64,000 bases of DNA from Promethearchaeia archaeon (lineage in GTDB: Archaea; Asgardarchaeota; Lokiarchaeia; Sigyniarchaeales; SOKP01), in NCBI GenBank assembly GCA_029856155.1, contig JAHQWL010000075.1, positions 1-64,000 of the forward strand, given 5' to 3'. Below, piece after piece: positions 55,211 to 63,916 of the stretch. Below the pieces are notes generated by a model that searched no databases, had not been told where the DNA came from, and was given only the letters and a program-made list of their open reading frames with translations. Position 1 is the first letter of the stretch; every line of letters begins with the position of its first letter. The position numbers and the translations under genes are program-made.

Positions 55211-55566
55211 TTAGAAAAGAAAGGCAAAGATATATCTTTTTTAAAATTATTACAGAAAGTAAAACAGATATCACTCAAAATTCTCTAGTAAAATCAATTT
55301 GGCAATCAATCTGGCGATATTTTGGATTGAAAGAAGCTAATAAAATTGGGTTATGGTTAATAGAACTTAACCTAGAAGAAAATTATGGAATTATAAGATG
55401 CACTCACCAAACAAAAGAAATATTAATTTCATCTTTAACTCTTGTACAAGAAATTAATGGAATTAGGGTAATACTGGTCCCTAAAAAAACTTCTGGGACA
55501 ATAAGAACTTTAAAAAAACAGAGCAAATATAGTTTAATAGAAACAAATGAAAAAATCATATCTTAA
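55207..55566 (+). CDS. rnp2: RNase P protein Pop5, start codon apparently AUA
   Basis: From 55207 the frame reads VRKERQRYIFFKIITESKTD then VKSIWQSIWRYFGLKEANK and continues to IRTLKKQ, the full Pop5 fold (~119 aa, normal length). The next upstream in-frame stop leaves no ATG, GTG or TTG before the conserved block; the first TTG is at 55327, deep inside the domain. The codon before VRKERQ is ATA (55207-55209), overlapping the TAG of Rpp30 in an ATAG arrangement analogous to ATGA coupling. Either AUA initiates here or the base is wrong. It partners Rpp30 in RNase P. Confidence 0.85.
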   Translation: MVRKERQRYIFFKIITESKTDITQNSLVKSIWQSIWRYFGLKEANKIGLWLIELNLEENYGIIRCTHQTKEILISSLTLVQEINGIRVILVPKKTSGTIRTLKKQSKYSLIETNEKIIS

Positions 55567-55572
55567 TGAACG

Positions 55573-56013
55573 ATGAGGGAATACAAGTTAACAAAAGCAC
55601 ATATTCAGCAGATTAATGACATTTCTAAAGCTACTCTAAAAATCTCCTTATTAGATATTAAAAATGTAGAGAAATATCCATTTCTTTTAATAGTTCAATC
55701 AACAATAGAAAACTCAATAAAATTATCAATTTATCCACTAAAAAAAGAGAAAATTATAAAGGTAACATTTTCAGGATTCGATTTTTCCAATAAAATTTTT
55801 GACGAAATCTCAAAAAACCTCCAGAATTTTCAAATTATTCATACATCGGGAGCCTTAATAATTAAGAAACAACTATTTTATGAATGTTATTTGAATTTAA
55901 GTTTAGAAGAAATCAAAGTTATGGATTTAAAAGCTTCTTTAGATGAGATTAAAAATATATTTAAAGAAATAAAAATAGAAGAAATTGGACTTAAAAAAAG
56001 CAAAGAAAATTAA
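55573..56013 (+). CDS. Unknown protein in RNase P operon
   Basis: The 146-residue protein begins 7 nt after Pop5. It is alpha/beta with strands VEKYPFLLIVQSTIENSIKL and TFSGFDFSNKIFDE, ending in a helical charged tail (LDEIKNIFKEIKIEEIGLKK). I recognise no family. Tight spacing on both sides (next gene 3 nt away) makes it part of the RNase P operon; a role in RNA processing or ribosome work is plausible only by context. Confidence 0.75.
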   Translation: MREYKLTKAHIQQINDISKATLKISLLDIKNVEKYPFLLIVQSTIENSIKLSIYPLKKEKIIKVTFSGFDFSNKIFDEISKNLQNFQIIHTSGALIIKKQLFYECYLNLSLEEIKVMDLKASLDEIKNIFKEIKIEEIGLKKSKEN

Positions 56014-56015
56014 TT

Positions 56016-56465
56016 ATGGATACTTGGAAAGTTTTTTTAAAATTCTCAGACGGTGAAGATAAAGAAATCGAATTATTTGATGCAAAAGTATATTTTGGCG
56101 GATACCTAAAGATAAAAAGAAGTTATTTTAATGCTCTTTTTAAAACAATCAAGATGACTAAAAGATATTTTACTCAAAAAGCAATAGAAAAAGTAATTGG
56201 ACCTAATAAAGATAACTGGACCCTTAATCCTTGGATGCTAATAATTGTTAAAGATAATGAAAAAAGAAAACCATTTTGGTTTTTTATTAAAAGAGAAAAA
56301 GATCTCTCTGGGGTACTTGTTGCTATAGGACCTAAACCATTTGCAGAATTTAACAATAAAAATTTATCAGAAGCAAAAAGAGAAATTAAGAGTCTGATAA
56401 ATTATATTGTAGCATATTTAAATAAATTTAAATGTGTTATTATACTCCCAAATTACCTTCCTTGA
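56016..56465 (+). CDS. Unknown protein, last gene of RNase P operon
   Basis: The 149-residue protein shows DTWKVFLKFSDGEDKEIELF, AIEKVIGPNKDNWTLNPWML and KPFWFFIKREKDLSGVLVAI. It is beta-rich with many aromatic residues, no membrane segment and no motif I know. It begins 3 nt after the previous stop, so it is translationally coupled. About 190 bases of AT-rich spacer follow. Confidence 0.75.
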   Translation: MDTWKVFLKFSDGEDKEIELFDAKVYFGGYLKIKRSYFNALFKTIKMTKRYFTQKAIEKVIGPNKDNWTLNPWMLIIVKDNEKRKPFWFFIKREKDLSGVLVAIGPKPFAEFNNKNLSEAKREIKSLINYIVAYLNKFKCVIILPNYLP

Positions 56466-56658
56466 AAGATTACTATCTAAATCAGATTAATCTGATAATT
56501 GTTTCTTTATTTTTTAATTTTAATTGCACAATTTGATGTTGAAACTTCAGAAAAATACAAAGAATATGCGAAAAATATTAAATTAAATTTTAATTATCAA
56601 TTTTAATATCGGTTAATACAGAAAATACAACAATTTAAAATTAAATGGCTTATTAATC

Positions 56659-57453
56659 TTGAAGAAACTAAGTTTCAGAGTCATAATCTGCATACTAATA
56701 GTAAATTTGACTATTATTCCATTCCTTTTTGTATTAAAAGGCTATGGAACAACTGAAGAAATAGATTCTAAGTTCGGGGATTCTCCAGAAATTGATGGAT
56801 ATATTGATCTTTTTTCAGGAGAATGGAATAAAGCTACAAAAGTGGAGCTTTTTTTAGATGATTTACCTATTAAATTTTGGGTTATGCAAAATGAAGAAAA
56901 TCTTTATATTTCTGTTCAATTTGATTTAGTATTAGAGTATCATAATGCCACTGAATTTATTGGACTTATTATTTCAAATAGTTCTTCTGAGGATAAAGAA
57001 GAATTTATCGACGCGAAAATCCTTCAATTTTCTAATATTTCAGTAAATATATTTAACTATTTTGACTATTATATTAACAATAGTATTTTTTCTATTGACA
57101 CTGAAAAAAATGGTGATGGAGCAGCAAATTTGGATGGAACCACTTCCACATATGAGTTTTCTATTCCTATAAAGAATACTTTTGAAAATGAGGAGGATGT
57201 CGTATTAGATTATGGAAATACGTATGCTTTTAATATTACTTATGGAGATGTACCAATTTATCCAAATGGAATAAAAAAAAGCACTATAGTTCTCATAAAC
57301 CTAGGCTCATTACCCTCTTCATTACCAACACTTACTAATATAATTTTATTTGCATTTTGTATAGTAATTTTTAGTATTCTGGGAATTCTCTACGTTTTTT
57401 ATATATATAAAATTTTTAGATTGAAAGCAAATATTAAAAGAGTAAAACGGTAA
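56659..57453 (+). CDS. Surface protein with CBM9/DOMON-like domain
   Basis: The TTG start gives 264 residues: a signal peptide (LSFRVIICILIVNLTIIPFL), then GDSPEIDGYIDLFSGEWNKA, PIKFWVMQNEENLYISVQFD and a beta-sandwich to ~220. A C-terminal membrane helix (IILFAFCIVIFSILGILYVF) and a basic tail follow. The PEIDG...W..A...Y opening with NEENLYIxVxF is typical of carbohydrate-binding family 9-like domains. Several N-x-S/T sites suggest glycosylation. It is followed 1 nt later by a small membrane protein. Confidence 0.78.
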   Translation: MKKLSFRVIICILIVNLTIIPFLFVLKGYGTTEEIDSKFGDSPEIDGYIDLFSGEWNKATKVELFLDDLPIKFWVMQNEENLYISVQFDLVLEYHNATEFIGLIISNSSSEDKEEFIDAKILQFSNISVNIFNYFDYYINNSIFSIDTEKNGDGAANLDGTTSTYEFSIPIKNTFENEEDVVLDYGNTYAFNITYGDVPIYPNGIKKSTIVLINLGSLPSSLPTLTNIILFAFCIVIFSILGILYVFYIYKIFRLKANIKRVKR

Positions 57454-57454
57454 A

Positions 57455-57871
57455 ATGTCAAAAATTCCTAAACAACAAGAAAAGGACCTAAAATCAAAGG
57501 AAAAATATCGATCTAACGAAAAATTTGCGTATAAATCTGTAATAATCTCAGCTATTTTAGGAGGAATTTTTTATACTATCTCTCTCTTCTTTAATACGGG
57601 ATTTATAACTATTTTTATGAATAAAGATATATTTTGGAATTTTATTGATATCACCATTAAATCAATAGCTATTATGTTGTTTTTTTTGTTTATGATAACG
57701 AGTGTTGGAAATTATAAAGAATTAATTGGTAAACCATTAAATTGGAAAGAATTACTTTTATTATTCTTGCTTTCTATTGGTCAAACTATCTTAAATATTT
57801 GGGTTTTTACTTTTACGCTTTTTGGACTTGCTATCATACTAATCTACCTATATATAGTCCAAGAGTTCTAA
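57455..57871 (+). CDS. Small multi-pass membrane protein
   Basis: The 138-residue protein has a charged N-terminus (KIPKQQEKDLKSKEKYRSNE) and three or four membrane helices (SVIISAILGGIFYTISLFFN, IKSIAIMLFFLFMITSV, LLLLFLLSIGQTILNIWVF). It directly follows the CBM9-like gene and precedes GDPD by 13 bp, so the three are likely cotranscribed. No family recognised. Confidence 0.65.
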   Translation: MSKIPKQQEKDLKSKEKYRSNEKFAYKSVIISAILGGIFYTISLFFNTGFITIFMNKDIFWNFIDITIKSIAIMLFFLFMITSVGNYKELIGKPLNWKELLLLFLLSIGQTILNIWVFTFTLFGLAIILIYLYIVQEF

Positions 57872-57884
57872 AACAGAACTTCTT

Positions 57885-58640
57885 ATGAATTTAAAAATGA
57901 ATTCGGAAATTTTATATATTGGACATAGAGGAACTAGAACTAATTTTGATGAAAATACTATAGACGCATTTAAAAAAGCTATAGAATTTGGGGCGGAATA
58001 TATTGAATTTGATGTCCGGAAAACTAAAGATAAAAAACTCATTATTCTGCATGATTCATCTTTAAATAGAACCACAAATGGCTCGGGGAAACTAAAAAAC
58101 TTCAATTATAATGAAATTAAAAAATATAGGACTAAAAATCATAAATGTGCTATTCCACTCTTATCAGAAGTCTTAGAAGAGTTAAAAGGACTAGTAAAGT
58201 TTATAATTGAGTTAAAAGATGATGACTTAACAGACGGAATTCTAGAAATAGTTAATAATTACAGCATATTAGAAGAATGTATATTTAGTGGGAGGAATTT
58301 AATAGATTTACAAGAAATTAAAAAGATTTATCCAAAAAGCAGAATATGCTATAATATTACTAAAGGATTGGGACTCAAAATCAAAGATTTTTTGAGATTA
58401 GGGAGATTTAAACAATTAGAATTTAAACTAGATTTAATAAATCTAAGATCGAATCTAATATCTTTAGAATTTATTGAAATTTGCCATAATAATAATATTA
58501 AATCTTTAGCATGGGACTTTATCTCATATAACAATCCAATATTTCAGATTAAATCTCTAATTGATTTAGGTATTGATGGGATTTTATTTGACAATCATAG
58601 AAATATTACAAAAATTAAAAGCTGGGTCAGCTTAACTTAA
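57885..58640 (+). CDS. Glycerophosphodiester phosphodiesterase
   Basis: The 251 residues show the GDPD barrel motif GHRGTRTNFDENTIDAFKKA (His, Arg, Glu-Asn-Thr), then AEYIEFDVRKTKD with catalytic Glu/Asp, LIILHDSSLNRTTNGSG and, later, the Glu of VKFIIELKDD. It hydrolyses glycerophosphodiesters to glycerol phosphate and alcohol, and in archaea may act on ether-lipid head groups. No signal peptide. A second Met four codons in (MNSEILYIGH) is an alternative start. Its stop overlaps the NEMF stop by 4 bp. Confidence 0.93.
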   Translation: MNLKMNSEILYIGHRGTRTNFDENTIDAFKKAIEFGAEYIEFDVRKTKDKKLIILHDSSLNRTTNGSGKLKNFNYNEIKKYRTKNHKCAIPLLSEVLEELKGLVKFIIELKDDDLTDGILEIVNNYSILEECIFSGRNLIDLQEIKKIYPKSRICYNITKGLGLKIKDFLRLGRFKQLEFKLDLINLRSNLISLEFIEICHNNNIKSLAWDFISYNNPIFQIKSLIDLGIDGILFDNHRNITKIKSWVSLT

Positions 58641-60697
58641 TTATCTTTCTTAATCCTTGAAATCCCGTTGGGCAAATATAAAATAATTTCATCTATGGAT
58701 AATAATTTAACCCAAATTCTTGAGTCTTTATCAGCGTTTTTAATAAAATAAGATTTTATCTCTTTAGCTAGTTTTCCTTTGGTGAATCCACTTGATTTTG
58801 AGGGTATAATACTTACTACATTTTTGGTTTGCTTTTTTATTGCCGATTCTGGACCAGAAATGATTTTTGGGTAAAATATTTTACTAGTATCCGTTAAATC
58901 CGCTTCTAAATCAATAATTTTTAATCCTATTGTCAATTCAGTCTTTGCATTTTTGATAAAATTCTTTTTTCCAGAAATAATAAAAGACCCTTTTGGTAAA
59001 AACTCACCTGAAGGAGGACTTTTTGAAATTTGATTTGGTTGTATATAAAATATATCAACAACACCCCAGTTCTCTTTCCATGCCCTTGAATAACTTGCCA
59101 CAAAATCAGCAGTTTCATGAATAGTATTTAATGGAATTTTTTTATCTTCTGTATTTTTAATTACTACTAATGGAGAGCCGGGGAAGTTAGTATGAAATAC
59201 TAGATCTTTTGCTTCGATATAATTTTTAAAAATAGTTTCATTTGAACTAGCATCTCTCCCACCGATAATTAGAAACCCATCAGAAGATATAAACCATCTA
59301 TACTTCTCATACCATTTTTTCTTTGGCTTTTTAATTAGGAAATCAACTTCGGCTTCAATTGACTCTTTTTCAAGTTTTAATTTGTCAATTTTCTTTTTAG
59401 TTTTTTCAATGGCAATTATAGTTCCTTGAATTTTTTTCTCAGCTTTCTTACCCTTGGAGTATATATCATTAGCATTTTGTCCAATACTTTTCTTTAAGTC
59501 AACGTAAACATTATGGTCGTTAACTCTTATTAATAGTTGATTAGTTGAAGGAATCACTTTTTCATAGAATTCTGTTCCATTTAAAGATTCCAATTTTGCT
59601 GTCTGCAGTTTATTATTAATTTCTACCCATTGGTAACCTTTTTTTTTTGCTTCCAATATCACAGAATATAATTTTTCTAACGAATTTAAATTAGTATATA
59701 TTAATTCTCCAATTTCGTAATATTTTTTCTTTTTATTCTTAAGCTCTTCAAGATATTCCTTTTGATTTTGTAAAATTTTTTCTTGAGATTTTATTTGATC
59801 ATCAATTCTTTGATCTTTTGGACTCTTTAAGGCTTCAGAATCTATTTTAGAAAAAAATTCATCAACAGCTTCATTAAATGTAAAAAAATGTTTTTTATCG
59901 TAATCTCTAAGAATTTCGATTTCAAAAGGAAGTACAGATATTTGATTCCCTTGTTGATCAAAAATGATTTGAGCATCAATTTTGCCAAATAATAATTGAT
60001 TTCTTAAATTTTTAAAAGAATCATATAAATTTTGGTATTCTTCATCAGAAAGGTTTTTTCCAAGAAGTTTTTTATCAATCTTTCCTCTATGACATATTTC
60101 TTCACTATATAAACCAGATAGGTGGATATTTCTTGAAAGATCTCTGACAATTTCGACTTCAGAGTTTTTAAATAAATCTTTAAAATCTTCTTTATTTAAT
60201 GTAATAAAATTCTTTCCTTGACTTTTAGGAAAAAAATACTCTTTTTGAGCAAGGAGCGCTCTCTCTCTAAATATTCTATATTTTTTCGCAATTTTAATAA
60301 TATTTTTTTCATCTAAGAGGAGAAAATTTCCCTTATTAAATAATTCTATTACAAATTTCCAAGGTTTGTTTTCCCAATTGCTTAATTCGATTATGATGAT
60401 TCGATCAAATTGATGTTGGGAAATTTTTAGTATCCTACGATTTCTTAAAAGTTTTCTTAAAGAACCAATATATTGACTGGGATAATTTGGAATAGGATAA
60501 TCATAATCTGTTAAATTTATCCGAGAATCTTTTTTAATAATTAAATTTTTCTTTCCAAAATTGGTATTGATTTTAATTATCAATAAATCTTCTATTTCAT
60601 AGATATTTAGTATTGTACCATTGGTCAATATTGAATCTAATTCTTTAACAATAGCAAATACGTCAAAATTAGAAAATTCTTGGGTTATTTTAATCAT
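58637..60697 (-). CDS. rqcH: NEMF/Rqc2/RqcH ribosome quality control protein
   Basis: The 686-residue protein has NFACT-N (~1-180, ending at SRNIHLSGLYSEEI), an H-rich linker and coiled coils with many Lys/Glu (~285-430). The NFACT-R (DUF814) domain at ~455-570 shows RWFISSDGFLIIGGRDASSN, KDLVFHTNFPGSPLVVI and GVVDIFYIQPNQISKSPP. NFACT proteins bind split 60S/50S subunits and tRNA and can add C-terminal Ala tails. Archaeal members are conserved. The NFACT-C/M extension of eukaryotes is absent. Confidence 0.93.
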   Translation of the reverse strand: MIKITQEFSNFDVFAIVKELDSILTNGTILNIYEIEDLLIIKINTNFGKKNLIIKKDSRINLTDYDYPIPNYPSQYIGSLRKLLRNRRILKISQHQFDRIIIIELSNWENKPWKFVIELFNKGNFLLLDEKNIIKIAKKYRIFRERALLAQKEYFFPKSQGKNFITLNKEDFKDLFKNSEVEIVRDLSRNIHLSGLYSEEICHRGKIDKKLLGKNLSDEEYQNLYDSFKNLRNQLLFGKIDAQIIFDQQGNQISVLPFEIEILRDYDKKHFFTFNEAVDEFFSKIDSEALKSPKDQRIDDQIKSQEKILQNQKEYLEELKNKKKKYYEIGELIYTNLNSLEKLYSVILEAKKKGYQWVEINNKLQTAKLESLNGTEFYEKVIPSTNQLLIRVNDHNVYVDLKKSIGQNANDIYSKGKKAEKKIQGTIIAIEKTKKKIDKLKLEKESIEAEVDFLIKKPKKKWYEKYRWFISSDGFLIIGGRDASSNETIFKNYIEAKDLVFHTNFPGSPLVVIKNTEDKKIPLNTIHETADFVASYSRAWKENWGVVDIFYIQPNQISKSPPSGEFLPKGSFIISGKKNFIKNAKTELTIGLKIIDLEADLTDTSKIFYPKIISGPESAIKKQTKNVVSIIPSKSSGFTKGKLAKEIKSYFIKNADKDSRIWVKLLSIDEIILYLPNGISRIKKDN

Positions 60698-60769
60698 ATT
60701 ATGTTTAAATCCTTATTTATCAATAATATATAATGATTTTTATAATAAATAATATTTATACTATTAATT

Positions 60770-61210
60770 ATGGGAAAGCGCAAGAAGGTAGATATTAAAA
60801 AAAGAAGACATAAATTACTAAGAGAGAAGAAGAAAGAACTACAGAAAAAGAAAATTCAAACTGAAAAAAAACCATTAACAATTTTGGATCTCCGATTAGA
60901 AAAGGAAACAAAGTTATATTGGATTCGCGCACTTACTGGCGCGTTAAGTGCAATCATAGGAAGACTTCTATTTGGATTAATAGGATGGTTTATGCTTCTA
61001 TGGATGTTAATTTGGTGGTTTTTATTTCCTTTCGTAGTTAGTTTTATAATTTATAATTATGACTATGATAAAGAAGAGTGGAATTGGAAAAATATAATTC
61101 TTCCAGGCATAGGTATGTTTTTCTTCTTGTTTATGATTTTCGGTGTTCTTATTCATACAATACTTAATTTTATACCGGAATTTTCATCGGTCCTTGAGTT
61201 ATTTCTATAA
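60770..61210 (+). CDS. Basic-N-terminus membrane protein, possibly EMC6-like
   Basis: The 146-residue protein has a very basic coiled N-terminus (KRKKVDIKKRRHKLLREKKK), then YWIRALTGALSAIIGRLLFG and two more membrane helices with aromatic clusters (WFMLLWMLIWWFLFPF; LPGIGMFFFLFMIFGVL). The RALTGALSAII element before a glycine-rich helix resembles EMC6/Rab5-interacting proteins of the ER membrane complex, which have archaeal relatives. The match is short and could be coincidence. It is divergent from NEMF. Confidence 0.5.
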   Translation: MGKRKKVDIKKRRHKLLREKKKELQKKKIQTEKKPLTILDLRLEKETKLYWIRALTGALSAIIGRLLFGLIGWFMLLWMLIWWFLFPFVVSFIIYNYDYDKEEWNWKNIILPGIGMFFFLFMIFGVLIHTILNFIPEFSSVLELFL

Positions 61211-61227
61211 GAATAAACCTTTCATCT

Positions 61228-61734
61228 TTATAATTGTATTCTTTGTATAATTTTTTTCTCTTTCTTTTCTTTTGATGTAAAAACAATTGCTTCTAAATTA
61301 TAAATACGTTCACAATAAACACACTGTATTTTCAAGGGTTTCTCGTCTAAAACTAGAAATTCAGTATCAATGGGTTCCTTTTCTGAATTTGAAATGCATG
61401 TCTCATTGACACATAATATTAATTTTTTAATAGTTTTTGGAAGTTCCACTTTTTTCTTTTCAATTACTTTATAATTTTCAATTAAAGAAATTGTAGCATT
61501 AGGAGATAGTATAGATATCTGTTGCATTTGTGTTTCATTTAAAAAAACATTCTCAATTTTTATTATATCTTTTGTTTGATATTTCTTTGATGAAACATTA
61601 ACTCCAATGGTCATTAAATTTCTAGATTCATCAATTCCAGTAAGATTGAGAATTGTCAAAGCATACCCCGCATCTATATGATCAATTACAGTACCTTTAG
61701 ATATTTTATCAATTTTTAATTTTTCTTCTAACAT
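61228..61734 (-). CDS. pyrI: Aspartate carbamoyltransferase regulatory chain
   Basis: The 168 residues show the PyrI nucleotide-binding domain: LKIDKISKGTVIDHIDAGYA then NVSSKKYQTKDIIKIENVFL. The zinc domain carries the four cysteines CVNETC...CVYC. PyrI gives allosteric control to PyrB in pyrimidine synthesis. No pyrB is in the window; in many genomes the two are adjacent. Confidence 0.92.
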   Translation of the reverse strand: MLEEKLKIDKISKGTVIDHIDAGYALTILNLTGIDESRNLMTIGVNVSSKKYQTKDIIKIENVFLNETQMQQISILSPNATISLIENYKVIEKKKVELPKTIKKLILCVNETCISNSEKEPIDTEFLVLDEKPLKIQCVYCERIYNLEAIVFTSKEKKEKKIIQRIQL

Positions 61735-61799
61735 TTCCTTAAAAAAAAATTACCTTAATTGAAAAAATTTTTGATAATTGCAAAATAATATTTTTTACT

Positions 61800-62870
61800 T
61801 CATAATAATGGAATTGAAATAAAAAATAAAATGGCAGACAAAGAGAAATTATAAGATAAATTGTCATCAATCTCTAAATCTAAATAATCCAATAATCCAA
61901 TTATTAATGCACCCACTAAGGGAATTAAAAAAAACCCTAACAGGCTAAATCTATAAAAACTTCTTAGCAAATATAATAAAATCAATCCAGATATGAAGGC
62001 AATAATAATACCAGAAATTAATCCTTCATACGTTTTATTTGTTTTTCTAATTCTTCTGTGTCCTATAGTCCTACCAATTAAATTAGATGTTATATCTCCA
62101 AAAATAGACATTACCATTGAAGTACAAATAATTACGGGACCTTTTGGTTGAATTAATCCATAAATAATTATTATCGAAAAACATCCAATACTCATTGAAA
62201 TGTGAGGTCCTAACCTTAAATGTAATTCTTTTTCTCTTAATAATTGATTGACTGGCTTTAAAGGGTAGATATCAGGTGTTAATATTCTAACTATATCAGC
62301 AGTTAATAAACCTAATAAGGATATCCCAACTAAAAAAATTACCAAATTTTGAGTAAAAACCATTATATCCCCTCCAATATGAAATAATTCTGAAATGAAA
62401 TCTGGTATGTATTCTAAAATATATACAAAAAAATTTTGGATTAAAAATCCAAGTGTAAAATAAAAGAAAACAATTCCTAAAACCACTAAATGTGTTAATT
62501 TTCTATATATATCATACTTAAGAGGGAGTTCTGTAAATGATTGTGGTTCACTCTTATTCTCTCTATATTTAATATTTTTAACTCTATGTTTCTCTCGAGA
62601 AATGAAAAGATAGAAGAGAGGAAGGTAAAATCCAATAGAGCCGATTAGTAAAATATTAAATGGAAAAACTAAGAATTCTTTGTTGGAGAGGTTTAAAAAT
62701 TTTATCAGTATGAGATTAGCTGTAATTGACGTTATTAGAACTAACCCGTTTGATAAATTATTGATAAATGCCCCCTTTTCCTTATTTTTTCTTGCTAAAT
62801 ACGTAATATAAAAAATAATAAACCCATAACTATACAGAGTACTAACAATTATTATCGAAAAAATGTTCAA
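61800..62870 (-). CDS. CTP-dependent polyprenol/dolichol-kinase-like membrane protein
   Basis: The 356-residue protein has about nine membrane helices. The dolichol kinase/SEC59/VTE5 signature appears as RKLTHLVVLGIVFFYF and, near the C-terminus, MSIFGDITSNLIGRTIGHRR followed by RKTNKTYEGLISG. That matches the CTP-transferase family acting on isoprenoid alcohols or phosphatidate. In archaea such enzymes phosphorylate polyprenols or take part in ether-lipid CDP activation. It lies 65 bp upstream of pyrI on the same strand. Confidence 0.83.
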   Translation of the reverse strand: MNIFSIIIVSTLYSYGFIIFYITYLARKNKEKGAFINNLSNGLVLITSITANLILIKFLNLSNKEFLVFPFNILLIGSIGFYLPLFYLFISREKHRVKNIKYRENKSEPQSFTELPLKYDIYRKLTHLVVLGIVFFYFTLGFLIQNFFVYILEYIPDFISELFHIGGDIMVFTQNLVIFLVGISLLGLLTADIVRILTPDIYPLKPVNQLLREKELHLRLGPHISMSIGCFSIIIIYGLIQPKGPVIICTSMVMSIFGDITSNLIGRTIGHRRIRKTNKTYEGLISGIIIAFISGLILLYLLRSFYRFSLLGFFLIPLVGALIIGLLDYLDLEIDDNLSYNFSLSAILFFISIPLL

Positions 62871-63090
62871 TAACGACCAAACTCATGAAAGTTTAATATT
62901 TAAAGGTTTTATTTTTTTTAATATTTTCTTGATGAAGAAGGAGTTAAAATATAAAAAAAAATAATTGACATTCGTTAATTAAAGGCAATTCTTCTGAAAT
63001 TAAAGTCTTTTGAAATGTTTGAATATTTAAAATCCTTTAATAAAGTTATAGAAAAAGATGATTAAAATACAATAAAAAGTATAAAGAAAG

Positions 63091-63507
63091 CTAGCGTCCT
63101 TCAAAAATTTTATAGAGATTTTTTGCCGCAATTCTCATTACTTTTACAGTCTTCATTAGTGTATCAATTATAGTTCCAGCACATACAATCACTAATCTTC
63201 CAGCATTAGTAATAACAATATAACCATTTTCTGCTCTTACTATTATCTCACTTAAATCTTCTTGGAATAAAGTTTGGATTGTTGATCTCCCCGTCATTAA
63301 CAATGCACTAGCGAGTCCGCAGAATTGGTCCCCATCAACATGATATTGTGGTAAAGCAGAGAAAGCTATTTGATATCCTTCAAAACTTACAAGTGCGATT
63401 GCTTCAATATCTGCATTGGAGGTTATAAATGTAATTTGAGGACTTATTTTTTCGATATCATCTTGATTGATTCCTAAATCAGACCCAAATTGAATAAGTC
63501 TACACCT
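63091..63507 (-). CDS. Roadblock/LC7 protein, start codon unresolved
   Basis: The minus-strand frame is open from 63507 to 63091 (138 codons). The protein text runs DDIEKISPQITFITSNADIE, AIALVSFEGYQIAFSALPQY, LMTGRSTIQTLFQEDLSEII and VRAENGYIVITNAGRLVIVC, a complete roadblock domain. No ATG, GTG or TTG precedes the conserved part; the first TTG at 63303 falls in the middle of the domain. A TATA-like stretch about 63530-63545 would start a nearly leaderless mRNA just upstream. So a rare start such as ATT/ATC, or a sequence error, must be assumed. Roadblock proteins partner small GTPases. Confidence 0.8.
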   Translation of the reverse strand, partial: RCRLIQFGSDLGINQDDIEKISPQITFITSNADIEAIALVSFEGYQIAFSALPQYHVDGDQFCGLASALLMTGRSTIQTLFQEDLSEIIVRAENGYIVITNAGRLVIVCAGTIIDTLMKTVKVMRIAAKNLYKIFEGR

Positions 63508-63916
63508 TTAGTGCTTTTAGGTTTTATAATTATTATTATAAATATAATAATTTTTATCTTATTATATTTTTATTTTTAACATTTGAAGTTTATTTTAGGT
63601 TGAAATTAAAAAAATTAGATCAAAGATTTAATAATACATTCTAACTAGGATATTGATCCCTTCTATGATTATTCTTATAAATCACAATTTGTAAAAACTA
63701 AAAAAATATCAAATTTATCGATTTATCTAAATTATCTCAACCTACTATAATATTTTTATAGAAGTACTTTATTTACTATTCAAAAGTAAATTTTAATATT
63801 TTATAATCTTAAAAATATTTAACACAACCTTTGAGTTTTTTTAAGGGTTTGTGAATGAATTTTTTAGACTAAAAATTAATTGATTAATAATTACGAGATA
63901 TTAATAAAATCAGATT
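63508..63916. other. Intergenic region at the right end
   Basis: About 410 bases of AT-rich sequence hold TATA-like boxes for the roadblock gene (minus) and for the gene starting at 63917 (plus). The run of bases around 63700-63830 has no frame with protein-like content. I see no RNA gene or repeat. Confidence 0.4.

Noticed and set aside
54934-55278. Minus-strand frame over the rpp30/pop5 junction
   Set aside because: It is antisense to two recognised genes and has no protein-like features.
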